A stretch of 64,000 bases of DNA from Candidatus Lachnoclostridium avicola (lineage in GTDB: Bacteria; Bacillota; Clostridia; Lachnospirales; Lachnospiraceae). The number at the start of each line of letters is the position of its first letter. Positions within the stretch are counted from its first letter, which is position 1. Shown in pieces: positions 25,538-33,283 of this stretch. Below the pieces are notes generated by a model. That model saw nothing but the letters and a program-made list of their open reading frames with translations. It had not been told where the DNA came from and did not search any database. The position numbers and the translations under genes are program-made. The stretch covers positions 1 to 64,000 of the forward strand of contig DXFM01000013.1 in NCBI GenBank assembly GCA_019114465.1. Reading direction: 5' to 3'.

Positions 25538-25574
25538 CGAAACGGGCCGCTCCCAAAAGGAGCGGCCCGTTTCG
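25538..25574. repeat. 16-bp perfect inverted repeat, orphan hairpin
   Basis: CGAAACGGGCCGCTCC, a CAAAA loop and its exact reverse complement. The plus-strand side has no U-run; the minus-strand side continues TTGTTATT. It may be a terminator for the upstream RNA candidate, or for a minus-strand transcript. Confidence 0.6.
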
Positions 25575-25662
25575 CTGTGCCGGATTCCCCCCTTTCCGAC
25601 ATGTACGAACCAAAATTAAGATTCGAACCTGAAAAATCCATCTTTTTCCTTCTTTCCATCTG

Positions 25663-25671
25663 TGCTATACT
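25663..25671 (+). promoter_or_regulatory. Extended -10 promoter for the CmpB-type membrane protein
   Basis: TGCTATACT, an extended -10, 71 bp upstream of the start codon; no good -35. Confidence 0.45.
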
Positions 25672-25742
25672 GGCACCACAGACAACAAGCGGCCGTCCAG
25701 GCTCTCTAAGTGCCTTCGGCCGCCGGTTTTAAGGAGGTTACC

Positions 25743-26855
25743 ATGCACATTTATCACTACACCTGGTATCAATGGCTCAGCTTTTTCTATATATACTGCT
25801 TTGCCGGCTGGATTTTTGAATCCACCTATGTGTCCATTCGGGAAAAACGGCCGGTCAACCGGGGATTCCTGCGCCTGCCCCTGCTCCCCCTCTACGGCAC
25901 AGGGGCGGTGATGATGCTGTGGGTCTCCCTGCCGTTCCGGGACAGCCTGTTTCTGGTATATATCTCCGGTGTCATAGCCGCTACGGCTCTGGAGTACGTC
26001 ACCGGATGGACCATGGAACGGCTGTTCAAGATGAAATACTGGGATTACAGCAATCAGAGGTTTAATGTAAACGGCTATATCTGCCTCAGCTCCTCTCTTG
26101 TGTGGGGGCTTCTGACGATTTTCCTCACAGAAGTACTTCATCCTCCGGTGTCCGACCTGGTACTGGCCCTTCCGGTCTCCCTGGACATCGCCGGCGTGAT
26201 TCTGATCTCCATCCTGTTCGCCGCAGACACCGTACAGTCTGTGAAGGATGCTCTGGATCTGGGCCGTGCTTTGGAGGCTATGACCGGCATTCGGGCTGAG
26301 CTGGACGATGTGCAGGTGCAGCTGGCTCTCCTGCGGGCGGAAACAGCTGACCGGCTGAGCGAATACCGGGACGATGCGGCCCAGAAGCTAAACGGCTACC
26401 GCGCAGGAACCGCCCAGCAGCTGAACAAATACCGGGAAGGCACCGCTCAGAAGATTGGCGAATACCGAGAGGAAACTGCCCAGAAGATCGGCGAGTACCG
26501 GGCAGAAACCGCCCAGAAGATCGGTGAGTACCGGGCGGAAACCGCCCAGAAGATCGGCAGCTACTGGGAAAACGCCGCCCAGCTGCTCAGTGACTGCCGG
26601 GAGGAAGCTTCTCTTCAGGTGGAACGGCTGAAAACCACCGCCCTCCAGAAAGTGGGGCAGGCTCAGGCGTCCGGCGCTGACCGGATGAACGCTCTTCTGT
26701 CCAAAGGACAGGACCTTCTGGACAGACATCATACCCTGGTCGGTCATCTGAACCGCCACCGCCGGGATCTCCTGCTCCGCAATCCCACCGCTGCATCCAA
26801 GCGGTTTGGCGAAGCCTTAAAGGAGCTGTCGGAGCTGGCAAAAAAGAACCGGTAA
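25743..26855 (+). CDS. Putative ABC-transporter type IV (CmpB) family protein with hendecad coiled coil
   Basis: 370 residues from ATG 25743 with AAGGAGG upstream. The N-terminal half (1-170) is the CmpB-like membrane domain (PF06541): YIYCFAGWIFESTYVS, RGFLRLPLLPLYGTGAV, LEYVTGWTMERLFKMKYWDYS and four or five membrane segments. The C-terminal half is a cytoplasmic coiled coil of about ten 11-residue repeats (consensus AETAQKIGEYR, residues 199-308), followed by a basic tail. Function unknown; despite the family name no ATPase gene is linked. The coiled-coil part looks like a scaffold or oligomerisation rod. Confidence 0.85.
   Translation: MHIYHYTWYQWLSFFYIYCFAGWIFESTYVSIREKRPVNRGFLRLPLLPLYGTGAVMMLWVSLPFRDSLFLVYISGVIAATALEYVTGWTMERLFKMKYWDYSNQRFNVNGYICLSSSLVWGLLTIFLTEVLHPPVSDLVLALPVSLDIAGVILISILFAADTVQSVKDALDLGRALEAMTGIRAELDDVQVQLALLRAETADRLSEYRDDAAQKLNGYRAGTAQQLNKYREGTAQKIGEYREETAQKIGEYRAETAQKIGEYRAETAQKIGSYWENAAQLLSDCREEASLQVERLKTTALQKVGQAQASGADRMNALLSKGQDLLDRHHTLVGHLNRHRRDLLLRNPTAASKRFGEALKELSELAKKNR
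26337..26666 (+). repeat. 33-bp tandem repeats encoding hendecads
   Basis: Ten in-frame 33-bp units inside the CmpB-type gene. The middle units (EETAQKIGEYR, AETAQKIGEYR) are nearly identical at DNA level and the outer ones diverge. Copy-number change by slippage is likely between strains. Confidence 0.8.
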
Positions 26856-26865
26856 GGTTTCCGGT

Positions 26866-28422
26866 CTATCTGGAAAACAGCGCATATCTCACCGTATTTT
26901 CCCCATCGCTCATCTCAAGAAACAGATCCTGAAACAGACCGGTCTCCGACATCAGGCGTCCCTTCCCCGGCGCCTGCCCGGAGGGGCCGGCTGTCAGACC
27001 TTTCCAGGCGTCCGCCAGCTCTGCCCCATTATTCAGCCGGCAGAGCTCCTCGGTATCCAGATACAGAAGATACATGTGGTCTTCCATCCACTCCCCATTC
27101 TCAGAAAATCCCAGGATCATTCCATTTCCCCCATTCCCCAGCACCTCGAATACAGGGCCGTCTCCTCCTGTCCGGCTGTACATCTCCCCGTACAGACTGT
27201 CCACCCCGGCCATGTCCACAGACGCCGCCAGCTCCAGGTCTTCTCCCGTTCCCCGGAACACAAATACGCCCTGGGGCCCGTGGAAGACAGCCAGGCATCC
27301 CTTTTCCGGCAGATTTGGATTTGCCTGATCCAGCCACAGATTTTCCGCGGCGGAACCCTCATTCCACGCCGCCTCACCATAGGCAATGGGAATTTCCTTT
27401 CCGTCCGTCTTCCCTGCCAGAAAAATAGAGGTAGGGCCGTCCGCCCCGCCGATGATGGACGCCGCTCTGGACACCCCATCCGGCTCCGGACTGGTCACAA
27501 GGCCGCAGCCTGCCAGTACCGTACAGCAAACCGCGGCGGCTGTCGCCCGGACAGACCCGTGCCGGACAGACAGCACCTGCTTCACTCTCTGTCTCGTGTG
27601 GCTCTCTCCAAAAGCCGGCGAGATCCACAGGCCGCTCCTTCTGCCGGCAAACCGCAGCAGCGCCATGCTGTACTCCTTTCTCTCCGCCAGCTCCATGCCC
27701 CTCACCGCCCGTTCATCGCAGCTGATCTCCATATCCAGACATAATTTCCCGTAGCTGAGCCAGACCAGCGGGTTAAACCAGTGGACCACAGCGATCAGAA
27801 AGCAAACCGCCTTTACCAGATAATCTCTCCTGACAATATGAATCCGCTCGTGGGCCAGGATATACCTCTGATCCTGCTGGGAAATCCCATAGGGGAGCAC
27901 CACCGACGGGCGAAACAGCCCCGCCACCACCGGCACTTCCGCCCATTCCGAGAGCTTCACTCCCGTCTCTCCATCCAAAGGCACTCCCGTCCGTATCCCG
28001 GCAGAGAAACGAATCAGGCGCAGCAGCTGCACTCCGCCGATAATAACCGCTCCGGCCGCCCACAAAAAGGCGCAGACCCCCAGCACAGCCTGCATGGGGT
28101 TGAGGGAAGTCTCCGGGCTTCCCGCCAGCGCAGTCACAAGTACGGAATTGACCGTCCTGTCCACTGCGCCGATCCCTGTATTCACCGCGGGAAACATCTC
28201 ATAGACAATGTCCGGCTCCACGGAAATTCGGTTTACGGGAAACAGACGCAGGGCTGTCTCCACAGAAAACGGACTGATAAACCGAAAAAACACCAAAATC
28301 CACAGAATGTAGGAATAGATCCTGGAAAACCGTTTCAGAATCAGGCGCAGAAACAGCACGATCACCGCGGCCCCGCTCCCTGCAATGGTCAGGTTCAGTA
28401 TGGAAACAAACATCTCAGTCAT
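26866..28422 (-). CDS. BlaR1/MecR1-like M56 metallopeptidase
   Basis: 518 residues. Membrane helices at about 8-28, 37-55, 110-135 and 200-220 surround the M56 zinc protease motif HERIH (191-195), with downstream E232 in LDMEISCDE. The extracellular C-terminal part (about 290-518) is not a penicillin-binding domain; it has the motif IIGGADGPTSIF seen in many clostridial secreted proteins. The start overlaps the blaI-like gene by 8 bp. In the Bla system the protease cleaves the repressor after ligand sensing; here the ligand is probably not a beta-lactam. Confidence 0.83.
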   Translation of the reverse strand: MTEMFVSILNLTIAGSGAAVIVLFLRLILKRFSRIYSYILWILVFFRFISPFSVETALRLFPVNRISVEPDIVYEMFPAVNTGIGAVDRTVNSVLVTALAGSPETSLNPMQAVLGVCAFLWAAGAVIIGGVQLLRLIRFSAGIRTGVPLDGETGVKLSEWAEVPVVAGLFRPSVVLPYGISQQDQRYILAHERIHIVRRDYLVKAVCFLIAVVHWFNPLVWLSYGKLCLDMEISCDERAVRGMELAERKEYSMALLRFAGRRSGLWISPAFGESHTRQRVKQVLSVRHGSVRATAAAVCCTVLAGCGLVTSPEPDGVSRAASIIGGADGPTSIFLAGKTDGKEIPIAYGEAAWNEGSAAENLWLDQANPNLPEKGCLAVFHGPQGVFVFRGTGEDLELAASVDMAGVDSLYGEMYSRTGGDGPVFEVLGNGGNGMILGFSENGEWMEDHMYLLYLDTEELCRLNNGAELADAWKGLTAGPSGQAPGKGRLMSETGLFQDLFLEMSDGENTVRYALFSR

Positions 28423-28780
28423 CTTCCACCGCCTCCTCGATCATCTTCTGAATCTCATCTGCCTCCCGGTGTGTCAGCTTCCGATCCTTTAAGAAGGCGG
28501 TGAGAAAAGCAGGCAGAGAGCCGCCGAAACTTCTGTCCACCAGCGTCTCGCTCTCAAACCTCTGCACCTCCTCCCGCTGTACCAGAGCCGTCACCACCGC
28601 CTCCTCGTTCTTCACAAACCCCCGGCCGGCCAGCTTCTTTAACACCGTATAGCTGGTGGACTTCTTCCAGCCCAGCTCATAAGCCGCCAGCCTGGCCAGA
28701 TCCATGGACCGCACCGGCTGAGCCTCCCAGATCAGTTCCATAAAACGGTATTCACTCTCATGCAGCTTCAATTCTTCCAT
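28415..28780 (-). CDS. BlaI/MecI-family repressor
   Basis: 121 residues with the BlaI winged helix: LHESEYRFMELIWEAQPVRSM, then KKSTSYTVLKKLAGRGFV. A C-terminal dimerisation helix follows (LTHREADEIQKMIEEA). It should repress its own operon and be inactivated by the M56 protease encoded next. Two CTA-N6-TAG operator-like dyads, one over the -10, lie upstream at 28891-28938, in accordance with autoregulation. Confidence 0.9.
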   Translation of the reverse strand: MEELKLHESEYRFMELIWEAQPVRSMDLARLAAYELGWKKSTSYTVLKKLAGRGFVKNEEAVVTALVQREEVQRFESETLVDRSFGGSLPAFLTAFLKDRKLTHREADEIQKMIEEAVEDD

Positions 28781-28881
28781 CTCAGTTCCTCCTGAATCTC
28801 TCCCTCTGAATTTTCCGGGAATCCTCCGGTCCTGGCACAGTCCTTTTCCGGGGCCGCCGCTCTGCGTGAAAAGGCTTCCAA

Positions 28882-28950
28882 GCAGAAACTGGTCTACCAG
28901 GATAGTCCTGCTCTTACAGCAAGTCTATCACAGTAGACCAGTTTCTGCAA
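28882..28950 (-). promoter_or_regulatory. blaI promoter with two BlaI/MecI-type dyads inside a long inverted repeat
   Basis: Promoter on the minus strand: TTGCAG (28945-28950), 17 bp, TAGACT (28922-28927). Dyad 1 is GTCTA-N6-TAGAC (28923-28938), overlapping the -10. Dyad 2 is GGtCTA-N6-TAGtCC (28891-28908), downstream of the start. Both contain the CTA-N6-TAG core of the MecI/BlaI operator. The outer ends form a 16-bp perfect inverted repeat (28882-28897 with 28933-28948). Confidence 0.7.
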
Positions 28951-28982
28951 CTCTGTGATTCTTACAAATTTATAAACACCGT

Positions 28983-30014
28983 CTACGGACGGTTTTCCCT
29001 CCGCTTCACCGTCCCTGCCAGCCGGAAGGGAAGCTCCGCCAGCAGTCCGAATCCCCGGTACACCGGGCCGGAGGCCAGAACCGCCGCCAGCGCCACACAG
29101 CCTCCCATCAGAATCAGAACCTGCGCCTTCGAGTGGACGTTGAAAAAACGGTACAGGTCAAAATACTGGCACAGATCCCGGATCAGGCGGTGAAGCACGT
29201 ACACCGGCAGCGTTCTCTGGCCCAGCACCGTGAGAAACGGCAGCCGGCGGGCCGGCAGGAACGCCAGCAGCCCGAAGGACAGCGCCCCGGCAGCCAGATA
29301 GCAGACCAGCCGGATCAGCCAGCAGACAGAATAGAGCTCCGGGGCAAAACGGTCATACATAGCCCCGTAGACCGCCAGCCGGTACGGCTCCAGATAATCA
29401 TAGGTGCCCAGGAAGATCACGGCAGCCGTCACGGCTCCCAGTCCCACCGCCGCGGCACGCCTTTTTCCGGAGCACACTGCCCCCAGATTTTCCGCCGCGA
29501 AAAAATATCCCAGATAAAAGAACGGGGCAAAGGCCAGCACCCGGTCCGCCGCCAGAAAATCCCCCAGATTTCCCGCATAGCCGCCGGCCAGCCCTATGAC
29601 CAGAACCGCTGCCAGAGACACCCATTTTCTCAGATGGAAAAACAGGGGAATCAGCAGATACCACAAAATCAGCGCCAGCAGATACCAGGGAGCTCCGCTC
29701 TCGTGGAAAAAATCCACCCGCCAGCCGATATGGCCTTCCAGCAGTCCTTCCGTGACGTGAACTCCCAGCTCGAACAGAATATAAAGCCACACCAGCCTCG
29801 CCAGTTTGTCCCACCGGAACCTGCCGTCCCGGTACACTCCTTTTGCCAGGTAGCCGGATATGAAAATAAAACAGGGCATGTGGAAGGTGTAGATCAGATA
29901 CAGACTGTTGGTGGTAAAGCGGGTGCTGGCCACAGGCAGCAGAAAATGGCCGATCACCACCAGGATGATCAGTATCCCCTTTGTGTTGTCAATTCGGTAA
30001 TCTCTTTTTCCCAT
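28983..30014 (-). CDS. Membrane acyltransferase (acyltransferase-3 family)
   Basis: 343 residues with about ten transmembrane helices. The start MGKRDYRIDNTKGILIILVVIGHFL shows the family's N-terminal helix with the conserved His (H23) needed for acyl transfer; FHMPCFIFISGYLAKG is the second family motif. Members O-acetylate peptidoglycan, polysaccharide or lipid headgroups. No extracellular SGNH domain is fused, so it is of the WecH/OafA-minimal form. Substrate unknown. It lies upstream of the blaI operon on the same strand. Confidence 0.85.
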   Translation of the reverse strand: MGKRDYRIDNTKGILIILVVIGHFLLPVASTRFTTNSLYLIYTFHMPCFIFISGYLAKGVYRDGRFRWDKLARLVWLYILFELGVHVTEGLLEGHIGWRVDFFHESGAPWYLLALILWYLLIPLFFHLRKWVSLAAVLVIGLAGGYAGNLGDFLAADRVLAFAPFFYLGYFFAAENLGAVCSGKRRAAAVGLGAVTAAVIFLGTYDYLEPYRLAVYGAMYDRFAPELYSVCWLIRLVCYLAAGALSFGLLAFLPARRLPFLTVLGQRTLPVYVLHRLIRDLCQYFDLYRFFNVHSKAQVLILMGGCVALAAVLASGPVYRGFGLLAELPFRLAGTVKRRENRP

Positions 30015-30069
30015 GGGTTTTTGCTCTCCTCAAGGCAGCAGGCCGCCATCCCTCCTGCCGCCGTACATC

Positions 30070-30119
30070 AAAAGGAGACGCCGCCGGCCGGAGAAATCTT
30101 CTCCGGCTGCAGCGCCTCC
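30070..30119 (-). terminator. Terminator after the phosphohexomutase gene
   Basis: Minus strand: outer GGAGGCGC/GCGTCTCC and inner GCCGGAGAA/TTCTCCGGC stems, followed by TTTT. Confidence 0.75.
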
Positions 30120-30147
30120 CGGACTTATGCAGTCATCATTTCAGCAT

Positions 30148-31884
30148 TTACATCAGTTTGTCCACCATGGCCATCACGGCATCTCCCAGCTCTTCGGATT
30201 TCTTCTGTCCATCCTCTAAGGAGGTTCCCTTTACGCCATAGTAGAATTTGATCTTCGGCTCCGTGCCGGACGGTCTCACGCATACCCATGCGCCGCCTTC
30301 CATGTCGTAGTAGAGCACGTTGGAGGACGGAAGTCCGGTGGGTTTCACCTTTCCGGTGGCCATGTCCTTGATGGTATCCAGCTTGTAGTCTCTGGCGGAA
30401 ACCACCTTGTAGCCGCCGATCTCTGCCGGTGTGTTGTTTCTCAGATAATCCATAATGGACTGGATCTTCGCCAGACCTTCAATGCCGGAAAGTCCGATGG
30501 ACTTCACTGCGTCGATGCAGTAGCCATACTTTTCATACATATCGATCATGGCATCCCAGAGGGTCATGTTCTTGGTCTTGTAGTAGGCTGCCGCCTCGCA
30601 GAGGGCAACGGTAGCGGAAACGGCGTCCTTATCTCTCGCGTAGGTTCCGATGAGACAGCCGTAGCTCTCCTCCATGCCGAAGAGATAGGTGCCCTTGCCG
30701 GTGCGCTCATTTTTCAGAATCTGCTGGCCGATCCACTTAAATCCGGTGAGAACCTCCACCAGCTCCACGCCGTAAGCCTTCGCCACCTCGTCGATCAGAT
30801 TGGTGGAAACAATGGATTTTACCACCTGTCCGTCGGCGGGGATCAGGTTTCTCGCCTTCTTCTGGCTGAGCACATACTCGCACAGCAGGGATCCGGACAT
30901 ATTTCCAGTCAGCGGAATATACTCGCCGGACTTGGTGTCTTTTACATAAACGCCCAGACGGTCTGCATCCGGGTCGGTGGCCAGCACCAGGTCTGCATCC
31001 TGCTCCTTTGCCAGCTTTAAGCCCAGCTCAAAGGCTTCCTTGGATTCGGGGTTGGGATAGCTCACCGTGGGGAAGTCTCCGTCGGGAAGTTCCTGTTCCG
31101 GAACTACAGTCACATGGGTAAACCCAATTTCCTTTAAAGCTCTTCTCACCGGAATATTTCCAGTGCCGTGAAGAGGCGTATATACAATCTTGATGCTGTC
31201 CTGCATCTTGTCGATGGCATCCTGATTGACCACCTGGGCCTTTACCTGAGCGATGTATTTGTCGTCGATCTCCGCTCCGATAATCTGATATTTTCCGGCC
31301 TTTACAGCCTCCTCCACGGTGGTGGTCTTCACTGTGGACAGATCCTCGATCGCCAGAACCTCCTCCGTAACTCCCTTGTCATGAGGCGGCGTAAACTGAG
31401 CGCCGTCCTCCCAGTATACCTTGTATCCGTTGTACTCCGGCGGGTTGTGGCTGGCGGTGATATTGATGCCGGCGATACAGCCCAGCTCGCGGACTGCAAA
31501 TGACAGCTCCGGGGTGGGACGAAGGGATTCAAATTTATAAGCTTTGATGCCGTTGGCAGCCAGGGTCAGGGCTGCCTCCTCAGCGAATTCAGGGGACATA
31601 TGGCGGGAATCGAAGGCAATGGCCACTCCCTTGTCCGCTCCGCCCTGCTTGATGATATAGTTGGCAAGGCCCTGGGTCGCCCGGCGCACCACATAAATAT
31701 TCATGCGGTTGATTCCGGCGCCGATAATACCTCTCAAACCGGCGGTACCAAACTCCAGATCCATATAGAAACGCTCTTTGATCTCATTCTCATTTCCGGC
31801 GATGGCACGGAGCTCTTCCTTTGTCTTCTCATCAAAATACGGATTGCTCAGCCATTCTTCATAAATTTTCATGTAATCTTTCAT
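30148..31884 (-). CDS. Phosphohexomutase (phosphoglucomutase/phosphomannomutase, PgcA type)
   Basis: 578 residues, the long form common in Firmicutes. The catalytic phosphoserine loop is ITASHNPPEYNGYK, the metal-binding loop DPDADRLGV, the sugar-binding loop GMEESYG and the phosphate-binding loop RPSGTEPKIKFY. It interconverts hexose 1- and 6-phosphates, feeding glycogen (glgB and malQ lie 10 kb away) and cell-wall sugars. Good AGGAGGAG site before ATG 31884. Monocistronic. Confidence 0.93.
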   Translation of the reverse strand: MKDYMKIYEEWLSNPYFDEKTKEELRAIAGNENEIKERFYMDLEFGTAGLRGIIGAGINRMNIYVVRRATQGLANYIIKQGGADKGVAIAFDSRHMSPEFAEEAALTLAANGIKAYKFESLRPTPELSFAVRELGCIAGINITASHNPPEYNGYKVYWEDGAQFTPPHDKGVTEEVLAIEDLSTVKTTTVEEAVKAGKYQIIGAEIDDKYIAQVKAQVVNQDAIDKMQDSIKIVYTPLHGTGNIPVRRALKEIGFTHVTVVPEQELPDGDFPTVSYPNPESKEAFELGLKLAKEQDADLVLATDPDADRLGVYVKDTKSGEYIPLTGNMSGSLLCEYVLSQKKARNLIPADGQVVKSIVSTNLIDEVAKAYGVELVEVLTGFKWIGQQILKNERTGKGTYLFGMEESYGCLIGTYARDKDAVSATVALCEAAAYYKTKNMTLWDAMIDMYEKYGYCIDAVKSIGLSGIEGLAKIQSIMDYLRNNTPAEIGGYKVVSARDYKLDTIKDMATGKVKPTGLPSSNVLYYDMEGGAWVCVRPSGTEPKIKFYYGVKGTSLEDGQKKSEELGDAVMAMVDKLM

Positions 31885-32035
31885 AGATGCTGTCTCCTCC
31901 TGAATTCCGCGTGGTTCGCGGCATATTTGGCGTCAGCAGGAGGCCGGTGCCTGGGGGCGGGGAAGAAGTTCCTGGCCTGGGCGGGCGCGCCGGCGGCCTG
32001 GCGGCCTGGGCTCGCGGGGGAGTCCGCCGCGCTGC

Positions 32036-32081
32036 GAGACCTTCGGAACAGAGACCTTCCGGTCTCTGTTCCGAAGGTCTC
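32036..32081. repeat. 21-bp perfect inverted repeat with 4-nt loop
   Basis: Left arm 32036-32056 begins GAGACCTTCGGAACAG and is exactly complementary to 32061-32081, with loop TTCC. It lies in the very GC-rich gap between the phosphohexomutase and CotS-like genes. The arms also contain a shorter internal repeat (GAGACC twice). No U-run, so it is not a standard terminator. Confidence 0.85.
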
Positions 32082-32097
32082 ACGGGCTTCGCCCTAT

Positions 32098-32162
32098 GCA
32101 GGGGAACGAAGGCAGACCCGCTTTTGTGCGAGCACAACGCGGATCTGCCTTCGTTCCCCTGC
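32098..32162. repeat. 24-bp inverted repeat with nested hairpin
   Basis: Left arm 32098-32121 (begins GCAGGGGAACGAAGGCAGA) pairs with 32139-32162 with one mismatch. The 17-nt loop contains another hairpin, TTGTGC-GA-GCACAA. It starts 16 bp after the first long repeat. Together they fill the gap from about 32036 to 32162; the flanks (31885-32035) are over 70 percent G+C with no convincing gene. Confidence 0.85.
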
Positions 32163-32218
32163 GCACGGCTCATTGCTGACGTGGATATTATACAACATTC
32201 TGCACAAAAAAGGAAGTA

Positions 32219-33199
32219 TCATCCGCGCAGCTGCCGTAAAAATTTCCATCTGTTTTCTTCCTGTTCTTCCAATTTTTTCAGCTTTTCGACGTTTCTCTCC
32301 GGGATCCAGGCTTTGTTGGCGTTGTAGTAAAAATTAATCTGTTTCCAGTATTTTTCCGGGTACAGGAACAGGTAGTACAGGCATTTGTGCTCCAGCTCTG
32401 TCAGGGGCAGGGTTTTCTCGTAGATGTTCAGGACGGACCGGCCCAGGGCGCTGTTCCAGTCGTGTTTTTCCATGACTTTCCGCAGGAAATGATAGAGATC
32501 GGTCACCTGGACGCCCAGGTGCATGCGGTTGAATTCGATGACGGCGATGTCCCGGCCGGTCATGAGCAGGTGGTGCTGGTCCAAGTCTCCGTGGCATAAA
32601 AAAAGGCCCTGGCCGCTGTGGTCTGCAAAGATGGCATCCATGCCGTCCGCCGCTTCCAGTGCCTGCTCATAGAATTTCTGAAAGCCGGCGATCACCTGGA
32701 GCTCGAAGGCCGTCTTTTTCCGTTTGCCCCGGACGAAATTCCTGGCCCGCTGCAGCTCCTGGTTGTGGCGGCGCATCTCCCCGGCCAGGGATTCTCCCAG
32801 GATGGAGCCCATGCTCCACTCCTCCCGGAAGGGGAGACGGCGCAGAATTCTGTGCAGGGAGGCGATCTTTGACGACGCCTGGAGCACCTCCCTGGTGTCC
32901 TTTAAGCTGCACTCCCGGTCGGAAAACCAGTTTTTTACAACATAGCGGGTTCCGTCCCCCGCCAGGCTCAAAAGCCCGTCCTCCCGGTTGCGCTCATACT
33001 GGTCCGCCAGCAGGCCGCCTTCCTCCATGGCGAATCTCAGCACCTCTTCCTCAAACTCCAGCCGGCGGACAGTTCCGCGGTACTCTTTTACCAGCTTTAA
33101 GCCATGATCCGTCTCACAGATCCAGGCTCCCCTGCCCTTTCTGGCCGACAACAGCTCCAGATCGTACTGTTCCAGAATTTCTATATATTTTTCATTCAC
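32219..33199 (-). CDS. CotS-family spore-coat kinase-like protein
   Basis: 326 residues with a phosphotransferase (aminoglycoside-kinase) fold: ADHSGQGLFLCHGDLDQHHLLM gives the catalytic HGD motif and AVIEFNRMHLG the metal-binding position, where Asp is replaced by Glu. The C-terminal YYNANKAWIPERNVEKL is characteristic of CotS proteins of the spore coat. GTG start with GGAGGGG upstream. A weak sigma-K-like -10 (CATACCCTA, 33260-33268) lies upstream. Indicates a spore-forming host. Confidence 0.82.
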   Translation of the reverse strand: MNEKYIEILEQYDLELLSARKGRGAWICETDHGLKLVKEYRGTVRRLEFEEEVLRFAMEEGGLLADQYERNREDGLLSLAGDGTRYVVKNWFSDRECSLKDTREVLQASSKIASLHRILRRLPFREEWSMGSILGESLAGEMRRHNQELQRARNFVRGKRKKTAFELQVIAGFQKFYEQALEAADGMDAIFADHSGQGLFLCHGDLDQHHLLMTGRDIAVIEFNRMHLGVQVTDLYHFLRKVMEKHDWNSALGRSVLNIYEKTLPLTELEHKCLYYLFLYPEKYWKQINFYYNANKAWIPERNVEKLKKLEEQEENRWKFLRQLRG

Positions 33200-33283
33200 G
33201 GCTGCCCCTCCACATTCCTCACATTTCGTGCGGGCAGGACTCTCCTGTCCGGCTACTTCTAGGGTATGTGGGCGGCTGCTTTT

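Noticed and set aside
26337-26666. Regular 33-bp repeats considered as a CRISPR array
   Set aside because: There are no unique spacers between repeats; the units are contiguous, in frame and encode a coiled coil. The 36-bp (38308-38487) and 42-bp (42747-43043) repeats were rejected for the same reason. No cas genes are present.
31887-32327. Open frame of 146 codons on the plus strand in the intergenic region upstream of the CotS-like gene, and a 104-codon frame opposite it
   Set aside because: Both run through the long inverted repeats and extremely GC-rich flanks; amino-acid composition (Arg, Ala, Gly, Pro) is what GC-rich non-coding sequence gives, and no ribosome site is present.
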